Assembly: GCF_001548675.1 (NCBI RefSeq) | Contig: NZ_CP010834.1 | Coordinates: 841,501 to 905,500, forward strand | From: Methanobrevibacter sp. YE315 | GTDB taxonomy: Archaea > Methanobacteriota > Methanobacteria > Methanobacteriales > Methanobacteriaceae | Reading direction: 5' to 3' | Length of the DNA: 64,000 nt | Part shown: one piece after another, positions 55,815-64,000 of the stretch | Position numbering within the stretch: the stretch's first letter is position 1 | Layout: every line of letters begins with the position of its first letter | Position numbers and translations under genes: made by a program | Notes under the pieces: model-generated | Databases searched by the model: none | Seen by the model: the letters and a program-made list of their open reading frames with translations, nothing else | Told to the model about the DNA's origin: nothing

Positions 55815-58800
55815 TTGTTTAAAAATTATAAGCTATTAATACTTTTAACTTTCATTATCTTATTAATCGCAGTTCCTTCAAGTTTTGCTCATGAAAACGA
55901 CACGATATTGTCGGTTGAAGAGGGGAATGGTGATCTTATTGAAATCAGTGATGATGTAGATGTTGTTAGGGGAAGCAATGACTATTATTTTAATGCTTCA
56001 GCTAAGGATGACAATGGTAATGGTTCTATAGACAATCCTTATAGAGATTTGAAGGCGAGTAGAATTAACTCAAATTCAAATATCCACTTGGCGAATGGTG
56101 AATATTTTTTAGATACCTCAAAAACCATTGAAAATGTAAATATAATCGGCGAAAACGCCAAAAGCACCATCATTAAATTTGCAGGTGTTGCTTTTACAGT
56201 TGAGAAGTCCTTAACCCTTACTAACCTAACAATGTATGAGGCGACCATAGAGAATAATAAGAATCTGAACGCCACCAACGTTATCTTTAAAAACGGTTGT
56301 GGCAAAAAGATAGACGGGTATTCAAATATTCTTGGAGGAGCCATAACATGCCCTAATTCCGACTATACTCCAACCGTAAACATTAACAACTGCACTTTCA
56401 TTGACAATTATGCAGAATATGGTGGTGCAATCTATATGCTTGGTGGTAGTCTTGACATCACAGACTCCCTTTTCATAAACAATTATGCTTATAATTTTGG
56501 TGGTGCAATAGCCTGTGAATACGGTACCAACATTAAAATTTCAAAATCAAAATTCTTGAATTCACATTCCGTTGCGGATGCAGGGGGAGCGATTTATACA
56601 AGGCAGGCAACTTTAAATTTAAATAATGTCAATATTACTAATTCATCAGCGACTTTCGGAGGTGCAATTGCATCTTTAAATACTGCATTCACCTCAAACT
56701 ATTTGAAAGTTCAGGATTGTTCCGCAAAATGGGATGGTGGAGCGGTCTATCATATGTATGGTAATTTCACATCACTTTATGGTAATTTTGAAAATAACTC
56801 AGCAAATAACGGTGGAGCATTGTTCATCGATAATTCAACCAGTTTGTTCTTAAGATATAATAAGTTCATTTCAAATCAGGCCGGTTTGACTGCGGGTGGT
56901 GTATATTCCATCTGCAATACCTTAAAAAGCGGAGGTTCTGTGAGAAATATGAATACATATACCGGAAACAGTGCCGTTTTCCAAAATGACGCCTATGAAG
57001 CATCTTCCATAAACTTGGATATTGCCAATGGAAATTACTCAATGTATAGGCACAATGAATCTGAAATCACAGTATTGCCTTCAGCATATAGCTTGAGGGA
57101 TTATAATCTTGTAACAATTCCAAAGGATCAACAGTCATCTGGAAACTGTTGGGCATTTGCTGCAATAGCAGTATTGGAATCATCTATCTTGAAAGCCTCC
57201 GGACCATCCTTGGATCTGTCTGAAGAAAACATGAAAAACGTTATTGAGATGTACTCTGACTATGGATGGAAAATGGATACAAATGAAGGTGGATATGACA
57301 AAATGCATTTCGGATATCTTGCAAGCTGGTTGGGTCCTGTTTTGGAAAATGATGATCCTTTTGATGACAAGTCCACGTTGTCACCTGTTTTAAACAGCAT
57401 CATGCATGTCCAGAACATCAAAACTTTAAAACGTGACAATTACTTGGACAATGATGAAATCAAAATGGCCATACTGAAATATGGTGCTGTCGGAACATCA
57501 ATGTATTTTGATAACAATTTCTTCAGGGGAAAAGGCTACTATTGCTGGTATTCAACTCCATCCAATCATGCCGTCACTATTGTCGGATGGGATGACAACT
57601 ATCCGAGAAGCAACTTCTATGGACTTCCTAGTGAGTATGGCGATGGGGCCTGGATTGTAAGGAACAGCTGGGGTCCTGATTGGAAGGATCACGGATATTT
57701 CTATGTTTCCTATTATGATGAGAAATTCGCAGAGCCTGGCAGTGACAATGTTGCCTATGCAATAATTCTGAATGATACAATAAAATACGATAGGAACTAC
57801 CAGTATGATATTGGAGGAATGACAAATTACTACTACATAAATTCACCTTCAATCTGGTATAAGAACGTATTTACTGCAATAGATGATGAGTATATAGCAG
57901 GAGTGTCAACATACTTTGAAAAGATAACTAATTGGACAGCTTCCGTTTATGTTAATGGGGTTGTTCAAGCTGTTAACAGCGGCACTTCAAATCCAGGATA
58001 CTATACAATTGATCTTGGCCAGTTTATACCTGTCAAATCAGGCGACAAATTTGTTGTTGAGTTTAAGGTAAGCAATGGAGATGCCACTTCACTTCCGATT
58101 TCTGAAAGCTGTTCACTTAATAAAATGGTATATATGCCGGAAATTTCTTATTTGAGCGTAGACGGAACCAACTGGCATGATCTGTTTAATTTGAGTGGAA
58201 CTTTTGGAACCCATGTATACTATTCACAGGTGGCATGTATCAAGGCATTCACAATTCTAAATGAGATTAACACAATAACCAATCTGAATGTCATTAGAAA
58301 TGATGATGTTGTTGAGATTATGGCTACAGTCATAGACCAATACGGCAATTTGGTGAAAAATGGAAAGGTCACATTCAATTTTAATGGAGATGACTTTGCT
58401 GTCAATATAAATAATGGAATTGCCAGCTTCACTAATCATTTAAGTCATGGATATAACACCATATCCGCAACATTCAATGCAGTAGGTTATAACTCTTCTT
58501 CAAATTCAACAATTGTTGTTTATGACTATTATAAAACAGATTCGAATATCTCAGCATCCGCCAATAACATTTATGTGGATGAAACTCCTGTTGTTAATGT
58601 TGCTTTAGATGATGGTGCAACCGGAAGAGTTTCAATCATGATTGGTGAAGAGGAATACTTTGCTGACGTAGTGGAAGGTAGTGCAACCATTTATCTTCCA
58701 AGTTTGTCTGCCGGTTCATATGTCTTTGATGTGCTCTACAGCGGTGATGCTAACTATTGGGATGCTTTGACTCAGGTTGCATTTAATGTAGCCAAGTATG

Positions 58801-60629
58801 GAACCAATATTTCAGCTTCCTCCCGTACAATCAGAGTGGATCAGAATGCTGTTGTAAATGTTGTATTAAATGGTGATGCAACCGGAAACGTTTACATTAC
58901 AGTTAATGGAATTGATTATATTGGTGTTGTAGAAAATGGCAATGCAGTTATTGAACTTCCGGTAATTCCTCAAGCCGGTTCACACACTTTTGACGTGATT
59001 TACAGCGGTGATGGTAGATACTTGGCCAATGCTACTCAGGTTACTTTCAATGTAAACAAGTATTATATAACTATTAAGGCTACTGCCCGCACTGTACACG
59101 TTGGAGATGACGTTACAGTTAACGTTGCCGTGTCCAAGGATGCGACTGGTTATGTTTCCATCTTTGTTGATGGTGTTGAATATTCTGGAATCATTAATAA
59201 GGGTAATGCGGTAATCATCATTCCTGATTTGCCTGCAGGGGAGTACTCCTTTGAGGTTGTCTACAGTGGTGATGCAAAATATAAAAATAAATATAATGTT
59301 GTTACATTCAATGTTAACCGGTACAAATCCACCATTAAGGCGACTGCATCTACAGTTAGAGTTGATCAGAATGCTGTTGTAAAGGTGGTCTTGCCAAATG
59401 ATGCAACAGGCAAGGTTTCAATTGTCATTGATGGTATTGTGTATTCAGGTGTTGTTTCAAAAGGTGCTGCAAGCATCATACTTCCGAATATGCCTGCAGA
59501 CAAATATACGTTGGATGTATTGTACAGCGGTGATGGTAGATACTTGGCCAATGCTACTCAGGTTACTTTTAATGTGAACAAGTATTATATAACTATTAAG
59601 GCTACTGCCCGCACTGTACACGTTGGCGATGACGTTACTGTTAATGTTGTTGTGTCCAAGGATGCGACTGGTTATGTTTCCATCTTTGTTGATGGTGTTG
59701 AATATTCTGGAGCTATCAATAAGGGTAATGCGGTAATCATCATTCCTGATTTGCCTGCCGGGGAGTACTCCTTTGAGGTTGTCTATAGTGGTGATGCAAA
59801 ATATAAAAATAAATATAATGTTGTTACATTCAATGTTAACAGGTACAAATCCACCATTAAGGCAACAGCACGTACAGTAAGGTTAGGTGATGATGTAACG
59901 GTCAATGTAGTATTGCCTAATGATGCAACAGGCAAGGTTTCCATTGTCATTGGTGGTGTAAAATATACGGGCATTGTTTCTAAAGGCGCTGCAAGCATCA
60001 TACTTCCGAATTTGCCTATAAACCAATATGCGTTAGACGTGCTGTACGGTGGAGATGAAAAATACAAGTCTTCAACTACAGTGGTTACATTCAATGTCAA
60101 CAAGCTTAATCCATCAATGAAAGCCAGTGCAGCTACTGTCAAAGTGGGAAATGATGTTGTTGTTAATGTGAAATTGTCCAGTGATGCAACAGGTAATGTT
60201 TTCATTGTCATTGGTGGTGTAAAGTATACAGGCATTGTTTCAAATGGCGCTGCAAAAATCATTATTCCTGATTTGCCTGCGGGCCAATATTCATTGGAAG
60301 TAAAATACAGCGGTGATGACAAGTATAAGACAAAGACAACTACTGTATCATTTAATGTGAATAAGAACAATGTTAGAATGAAGGCTACTGCACGTACTGT
60401 TAAAGTTGGCAATAATGTCACTGTAAATGTAGCATTGTCTGATGACGCTACTGGAATCGTATACATTAATGTTAATGGAAAGGTCTATATCGTTGAGGTT
60501 GAAGGTGGAAATGCGGTTATCGTGATTCCTAATCTGCCGGTAAAACAATATTCATTGGATGTTTACTATAGCGGTGATGGTAAGTACAAGAATTATACAT
60601 CCGTTGTAACATTTAATGTCAACCCATAA
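55815..60629 (+). CDS. Giant surface protein: beta-helix, papain-like protease and eight Ig-like repeats
   Basis: A signal peptide (LFKNYKLLILLTFIILLIAV, cleavage near SSFAHE) starts at a TTG at 55815 preceded by GGGGG at 55803-55807; the longer frame from 55752 lacks a binding site. Residues about 50-400 are an Asn/Gly-rich parallel beta-helix. Residues about 430-650 are a C1A cysteine protease with DQQSSGNCWAFAA (Cys445), SNHAVTIVGWDD (His585) and IVRNSWGPDW (Asn617), followed by a domain like the lectin-like modules seen with such proteases. Then one linker domain and eight Ig-like repeats of about 87-89 residues (ITIKATARTVHVGDDVTVNV). No C-terminal membrane anchor is visible, so cell wall retention may rely on the repeats. 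The protease appears intact. Confidence 0.88.
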   Translation: MFKNYKLLILLTFIILLIAVPSSFAHENDTILSVEEGNGDLIEISDDVDVVRGSNDYYFNASAKDDNGNGSIDNPYRDLKASRINSNSNIHLANGEYFLDTSKTIENVNIIGENAKSTIIKFAGVAFTVEKSLTLTNLTMYEATIENNKNLNATNVIFKNGCGKKIDGYSNILGGAITCPNSDYTPTVNINNCTFIDNYAEYGGAIYMLGGSLDITDSLFINNYAYNFGGAIACEYGTNIKISKSKFLNSHSVADAGGAIYTRQATLNLNNVNITNSSATFGGAIASLNTAFTSNYLKVQDCSAKWDGGAVYHMYGNFTSLYGNFENNSANNGGALFIDNSTSLFLRYNKFISNQAGLTAGGVYSICNTLKSGGSVRNMNTYTGNSAVFQNDAYEASSINLDIANGNYSMYRHNESEITVLPSAYSLRDYNLVTIPKDQQSSGNCWAFAAIAVLESSILKASGPSLDLSEENMKNVIEMYSDYGWKMDTNEGGYDKMHFGYLASWLGPVLENDDPFDDKSTLSPVLNSIMHVQNIKTLKRDNYLDNDEIKMAILKYGAVGTSMYFDNNFFRGKGYYCWYSTPSNHAVTIVGWDDNYPRSNFYGLPSEYGDGAWIVRNSWGPDWKDHGYFYVSYYDEKFAEPGSDNVAYAIILNDTIKYDRNYQYDIGGMTNYYYINSPSIWYKNVFTAIDDEYIAGVSTYFEKITNWTASVYVNGVVQAVNSGTSNPGYYTIDLGQFIPVKSGDKFVVEFKVSNGDATSLPISESCSLNKMVYMPEISYLSVDGTNWHDLFNLSGTFGTHVYYSQVACIKAFTILNEINTITNLNVIRNDDVVEIMATVIDQYGNLVKNGKVTFNFNGDDFAVNINNGIASFTNHLSHGYNTISATFNAVGYNSSSNSTIVVYDYYKTDSNISASANNIYVDETPVVNVALDDGATGRVSIMIGEEEYFADVVEGSATIYLPSLSAGSYVFDVLYSGDANYWDALTQVAFNVAKYGTNISASSRTIRVDQNAVVNVVLNGDATGNVYITVNGIDYIGVVENGNAVIELPVIPQAGSHTFDVIYSGDGRYLANATQVTFNVNKYYITIKATARTVHVGDDVTVNVAVSKDATGYVSIFVDGVEYSGIINKGNAVIIIPDLPAGEYSFEVVYSGDAKYKNKYNVVTFNVNRYKSTIKATASTVRVDQNAVVKVVLPNDATGKVSIVIDGIVYSGVVSKGAASIILPNMPADKYTLDVLYSGDGRYLANATQVTFNVNKYYITIKATARTVHVGDDVTVNVVVSKDATGYVSIFVDGVEYSGAINKGNAVIIIPDLPAGEYSFEVVYSGDAKYKNKYNVVTFNVNRYKSTIKATARTVRLGDDVTVNVVLPNDATGKVSIVIGGVKYTGIVSKGAASIILPNLPINQYALDVLYGGDEKYKSSTTVVTFNVNKLNPSMKASAATVKVGNDVVVNVKLSSDATGNVFIVIGGVKYTGIVSNGAAKIIIPDLPAGQYSLEVKYSGDDKYKTKTTTVSFNVNKNNVRMKATARTVKVGNNVTVNVALSDDATGIVYINVNGKVYIVEVEGGNAVIVIPNLPVKQYSLDVYYSGDGKYKNYTSVVTFNVNP
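58541..60626 (+). repeat. Eight Ig-like repeats with a recent 522-bp duplication
   Basis: Units of about 260-267 bp start with codons for N/T-I-x-A-[ST]. A stretch of about 340 bp from 59001 recurs nearly unchanged from 59523 (offset 522 bp, two units), showing recent in-frame duplication. Confidence 0.85.
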
Positions 60630-60630
60630 T

Positions 60631-60669
60631 TAAAAGAGTATTTATCTCTTTTATTTATTCTCTTTTTTT
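60631..60669 (+). terminator. Hairpin terminator after the protease-adhesin gene
   Basis: TAAAAGAG (60631-60638) and CTCTTTTA (60646-60653) pair with a 7-base loop, then TTTATTCTCTTTTTTT follows. Confidence 0.55.
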
Positions 60670-60756
60670 AAATTTTTTTCAAGTTCATTTGATAACTTTA
60701 TATATATTTGTCAACATATATAGAATTTGAATAAATTTTTATTTAGGGTTGATGAA

Positions 60757-63700
60757 ATGAAATTTAATAAAATATATTTGATAGTAATAGCACTATTGAT
60801 ATTGTTAATTTCATTAAATTCTATTTCAGCTGCTGATTTAGATGATAATAATGTTACTCAAGCTGCTGATAATGATTTAATTGATGATATTGGTAGTGTT
60901 GATTCAAATCAATATTTAAAATCAAATATTGATGAATCTACGTTAAATGACAGTAATAATGAAATAATTGTAAATGATTGGAACGATTTACAGTATTACT
61001 GTTCCTTGAATGATAAGGATTACACATTGAAGTTGAAAGAAAATACAAATTATTATCCTGATAGTATAAGTGATTCCAGTTATCAGATTTTAATAAAGAA
61101 TAATGTAAAAATCATAGGTAATACTGGTGCATATATTGGAGATACTTCTCCTAATGCTGGCAATATTACATACACTGCAATGAAAGTGGAAGATGATAAT
61201 GGCATCGGCATTACTTTAGAAAATATTGAATTCAAATGGATTGGTACAGGTTATCAGCCGGATGGAGTATTTTTACAGATGGGTGGTAATTCAGCAAATT
61301 TAATTAAAAATTGTTATTTCCATAATATTTCCACTAATCTAGGTCATTCTAGTATCGTTTATCTTAAGAAAGGTACTGCAGTTTTAGAAAACTGTACTTT
61401 TATTAATTGTACTACTGATTTTGGTTGCGTAAGTATATATTACCCTAAGGATGATCCGACCGGCACATGTACTAGTGCTTCTATGCAGGTTAACGACTGT
61501 TACTTTGAAGGTAACTATGCTAAAACCGAACCTGGTTGTATTAATAACTGTGGGGTACTAGTTGTTAATAATAGTACTTTCTATAAAAATAGTGCTTTCT
61601 GGTGGGCTGGTGCAATACATACTCATGGTGGTGCTAACACTACCATATATGATTCCGACTTTATAGATAATCTAGCAGGTTGGAATGGTGGTGCATTATA
61701 TACCTATAGTTACTTACAGATTTACAACACTAGGTTTATAGGTAACAACTGTACTACTAATAATGGTGGTGGTGCTATTGGTGCTTGTAAATATCTCCAT
61801 GCTCCATACATACGTATTGAAGAATGTCTATTTGAAAACAATGAAAACCTCTGTTGGGGATTGGACGAATTGTCAACTAGTGGTACCGGTCGTGGAGGAG
61901 CAATATCCCTTATGGATGAAGGGGGTCTTGAAGTATATAATTCTGTATTTATAAAAAACAGTGCTTCTATCGGTACTGCAATCTGTGCTATTAACGGTGG
62001 TCTCAGCTACGGTTCTCCAGATGTAAAAATTATAGGAAATCAATTCATCAACCATACTCGTGTTGGAGACGTATTGGACGTTAGGGTAGCAACAGGATCC
62101 ACCGCAGAAATCAGGGATAACTATTATTATAACAATTCATTGGTATATCAAAAGCTCAAACTTACCGCTGATGATCCAGTCAATGGAATAGTAACTTTCC
62201 ATTTGGATGCTGCATTGAAAAATCCTACATCCTTTGATGCGGACATTTTAGATAAATCTACATATGATGTTTATGTAAATGGAGTGTATAATACAACTGT
62301 TTCCAGTAGGGATTTTGAATTAAATCTTGGAAAAGGCAATACTGCTCGAGTTTATGTAATGCCATCTATATCAAACAGTAAAAGTAACGAGGTTTCTGCA
62401 GGTATTGCAAAAACATTCATTTTTGTATCACAAAAAAATGGTAATGATGCAAATAATGGGTTGACTAGAAGCAAAGCAGTTAAGACATTATCTAAAGCAA
62501 TCGAACTTGCAACCGCAACCGAAAATATTGTTCTCATAGATGGAACATTTGGCGAAGCCAATTTAGTAATCAACTACAATTTGACAATTGTTGCTGAAAA
62601 CAATGCAGCCATAACTGTCACAGGAAATGCATTCAAAATCACTAACGGTGATGTCAAGTTTGAAAATGTTACCTTTAAAAATTCCAAATACGGATCAAGT
62701 TCTAAAAATAGACTTATCAATCAGTCAAGTTCAGGATTTTTAATATTTGATGGATGTACATTTGAAAATAATCAATATAAGGCACACATTGAAGCTGATG
62801 GTATTGTAGAAGGTGAAAATCTAATATTCAATAATAATAAGGAAGGTTCATTCATTATAGCCAATTCAATTTCCATTAAGTCTTCAATTTTCACCAATAA
62901 TATAGCAACATATACTTTATATGGCAGTATATTGAAGTATAAGACTCAAACAACAAAGTTTGAGGTTGAAAACTTAATTTTCATTAACAACACTGTTTAT
63001 AATGGTTGTATAGATGTTAAGAAGAATAAGGCAAATATTATAGACTGTACATTCATTGGAAATAAACAGACAAATAGGGCTTCAGGAATATATACGGAAG
63101 ATAGTTGTAGTGTAGCCATTCAATCTTGTAAATTCATTAACAATACAGATACGGGCAAATATGCCTCAGTTATTTATATTAGTTCAGGTTCATTGTTGGT
63201 CAGAGATTCAATCTTCTTAAATAATTCATATGAAAACGATAATCATGTAATCATTAATGGTGGTGATTCCCATCTTAAAAAATTGACTGCCAATAATAAT
63301 TGGTGGGGAAACACTCCTGATAACTTGACCAAACCTGCTTTAAAGGTATATCCTAAGTCAAATCAATTGCCGAATGGTTGGGATCCTGCAAAAACATGGC
63401 TGATATTAAATGTATCATCTTTAAGCAATGAAGCTGAACTTAATAAAGCCGTCCCAGTCCAGTTCTCATTCACTCAAATAGATAATGAAGGAAATATAAC
63501 AAATTATGATGGTGTAAATTTACCAAGCTTTGATTTGGATTTAACTGCAGTAAATGGAGTCTGTTCTGATAACAAAGTCACAGTTGAAAATGGAATGGCT
63601 CTTGTTTATTATACCTTAAATAGCAGAGATGGTGGCTCTCTTACAGGGTCTTTCAATGGAAAAAGCGCTACAATCAACTTTACATTTGCCAAATCCACAC

Positions 63701-64000
63701 CTGAAATGTCAATCGATGCACAAGACATTACCGTGGGAAGCAACGCAAGGATTGTCGTAAATGTCAACTCTGGAGTTACAGGTCAAATTAGGCTTAAGGT
63801 AGGAAATGTTACCCAAACAAAAGCAATTTCAAACTCAAAAGCGATATTTGCAATTTCAGGTCTTGCAGCAGGCAATTATACTATAGAAGCTAATTACACA
63901 GGTGATGATAATTACAAATCCACTTTAAAAACAGCTAATATGACTGTAAATAAAATTGATTCAACAATTGAAATATCTGCAGGAGATATTGTCTTAAATA
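60757..64000 (+). CDS. Adhesin-like beta-helix protein (3' partial)
   Basis: The frame is open from ATG 60757 to the window's end (1081 complete codons). Residues 1-26 are a signal peptide (IYLIVIALLILLISLNSISA). Two beta-helix blocks follow, with runs such as NCTFINCTTDFGCVSIY and GNNCTTNNGGGAIGACKYLH, separated near residue 550 by a DUF1565-like opening (FVSQKNGNDANNGLTRSKAV). From about residue 980 an Ig-like repeat begins (PEMSIDAQDITVGSNARIVV) like those of the preceding gene, with another starting at the edge. A TATA-like TTTATATAT lies about 60 bp upstream and the leader ends TAGGGTTGATGAA. It probably continues with more Ig repeats and a wall-binding or membrane end outside the window. 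Confidence 0.87.
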   Translation, partial: MKFNKIYLIVIALLILLISLNSISAADLDDNNVTQAADNDLIDDIGSVDSNQYLKSNIDESTLNDSNNEIIVNDWNDLQYYCSLNDKDYTLKLKENTNYYPDSISDSSYQILIKNNVKIIGNTGAYIGDTSPNAGNITYTAMKVEDDNGIGITLENIEFKWIGTGYQPDGVFLQMGGNSANLIKNCYFHNISTNLGHSSIVYLKKGTAVLENCTFINCTTDFGCVSIYYPKDDPTGTCTSASMQVNDCYFEGNYAKTEPGCINNCGVLVVNNSTFYKNSAFWWAGAIHTHGGANTTIYDSDFIDNLAGWNGGALYTYSYLQIYNTRFIGNNCTTNNGGGAIGACKYLHAPYIRIEECLFENNENLCWGLDELSTSGTGRGGAISLMDEGGLEVYNSVFIKNSASIGTAICAINGGLSYGSPDVKIIGNQFINHTRVGDVLDVRVATGSTAEIRDNYYYNNSLVYQKLKLTADDPVNGIVTFHLDAALKNPTSFDADILDKSTYDVYVNGVYNTTVSSRDFELNLGKGNTARVYVMPSISNSKSNEVSAGIAKTFIFVSQKNGNDANNGLTRSKAVKTLSKAIELATATENIVLIDGTFGEANLVINYNLTIVAENNAAITVTGNAFKITNGDVKFENVTFKNSKYGSSSKNRLINQSSSGFLIFDGCTFENNQYKAHIEADGIVEGENLIFNNNKEGSFIIANSISIKSSIFTNNIATYTLYGSILKYKTQTTKFEVENLIFINNTVYNGCIDVKKNKANIIDCTFIGNKQTNRASGIYTEDSCSVAIQSCKFINNTDTGKYASVIYISSGSLLVRDSIFLNNSYENDNHVIINGGDSHLKKLTANNNWWGNTPDNLTKPALKVYPKSNQLPNGWDPAKTWLILNVSSLSNEAELNKAVPVQFSFTQIDNEGNITNYDGVNLPSFDLDLTAVNGVCSDNKVTVENGMALVYYTLNSRDGGSLTGSFNGKSATINFTFAKSTPEMSIDAQDITVGSNARIVVNVNSGVTGQIRLKVGNVTQTKAISNSKAIFAISGLAAGNYTIEANYTGDDNYKSTLKTANMTVNKIDSTIEISAGDIVLN

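Noticed and set aside
59366-60548. Minus-strand open frames opposite the Ig-like repeats
   Set aside because: These are also periodic shadows of repeated coding DNA, without start signals or protein-like motifs of their own.
1-64000. tRNA, rRNA, transposase or integrase genes
   Set aside because: None was seen on reading either strand; a dedicated covariance search would be needed to exclude a tRNA completely, but no cloverleaf or CCA-adjacent T-arm was evident.

Overview
The window looks like a chromosomal segment of a gut-type methanogenic archaeon of the order Methanobacteriales, most likely Methanobrevibacter. The grounds are low GC, archaeal TATA promoters with frequent AGGTGAT-type ribosome binding sites, a LonB membrane protease, a class III PRPP synthase, cobyric acid synthase, a DUF2193 protein, a MurT-type Mur ligase of the kind used for pseudomurein, an archaeal NRPS, and several very large adhesin-like beta-helix proteins. 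I saw no rRNA, tRNA, CRISPR array or transposase. Both edges cut genes: an NRPS at the left and an adhesin at the right.

Layout. Positions 1-4.7 kb hold the terminal module of an NRPS followed by a membrane-anchored alkaline-phosphatase-fold hydrolase. From 5 to 13.5 kb lie an adhesin-like protein with a glycine-rich hydrophobic tail, a small membrane-anchored protein, and a 1420-residue protein with a SAP motif, seven Asp-rich repeats of about 120 residues and no signal peptide. From 13.9 to 23.4 kb runs a transport island: an AraC-type regulator, a pair of IrtAB/YbtPQ-like ABC half-transporters, an MptD-like S component, EcfT, a double EcfA and three methyltransferases. From 23.4 to 29.9 kb lie a second adhesin, two more methyltransferases, a small unknown protein and cbiP/cobQ. 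From 30.4 to 37.8 kb the genes are housekeeping: lonB, a MurT-like ligase, an ADP-ribosylglycohydrolase, an acetyltransferase and PRPP synthase. From 38 to 40.5 kb lies a third adhesin of the same tail-bearing family. From 41 to 47.5 kb are uvrB and uvrA, with a VapBC pair between them, and an orphan PII protein. From 47.7 to 55.7 kb come DUF2193, aquaporin, DUF368 and a helicase/HerA-like/winged-helix trio. The last 8 kb are two giant surface proteins, one with an embedded papain-like protease.

The most interesting thread is regulatory. A 16-bp palindrome, TTTAGGCATGCCTAAA or a close variant and reminiscent of DtxR/IdeR-family metal-regulator sites, lies in the promoters of the ABC/ECF island, of a distant LCM-type methyltransferase, and of one and perhaps two of the tail-bearing adhesins. 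With an IrtAB-like pair, an AraC regulator, an ECF transporter, five methyltransferases and an NRPS nearby, this suggests a metal-responsive metallophore or cofactor acquisition system in an archaeon that also controls surface proteins. That is an inference; the pieces seen directly are the genes and the palindromes.

Several intergenic gaps carry decayed gene remnants, including a piece of the repeat protein's C-terminus, so this is a recombining accessory region rather than a quiet backbone.
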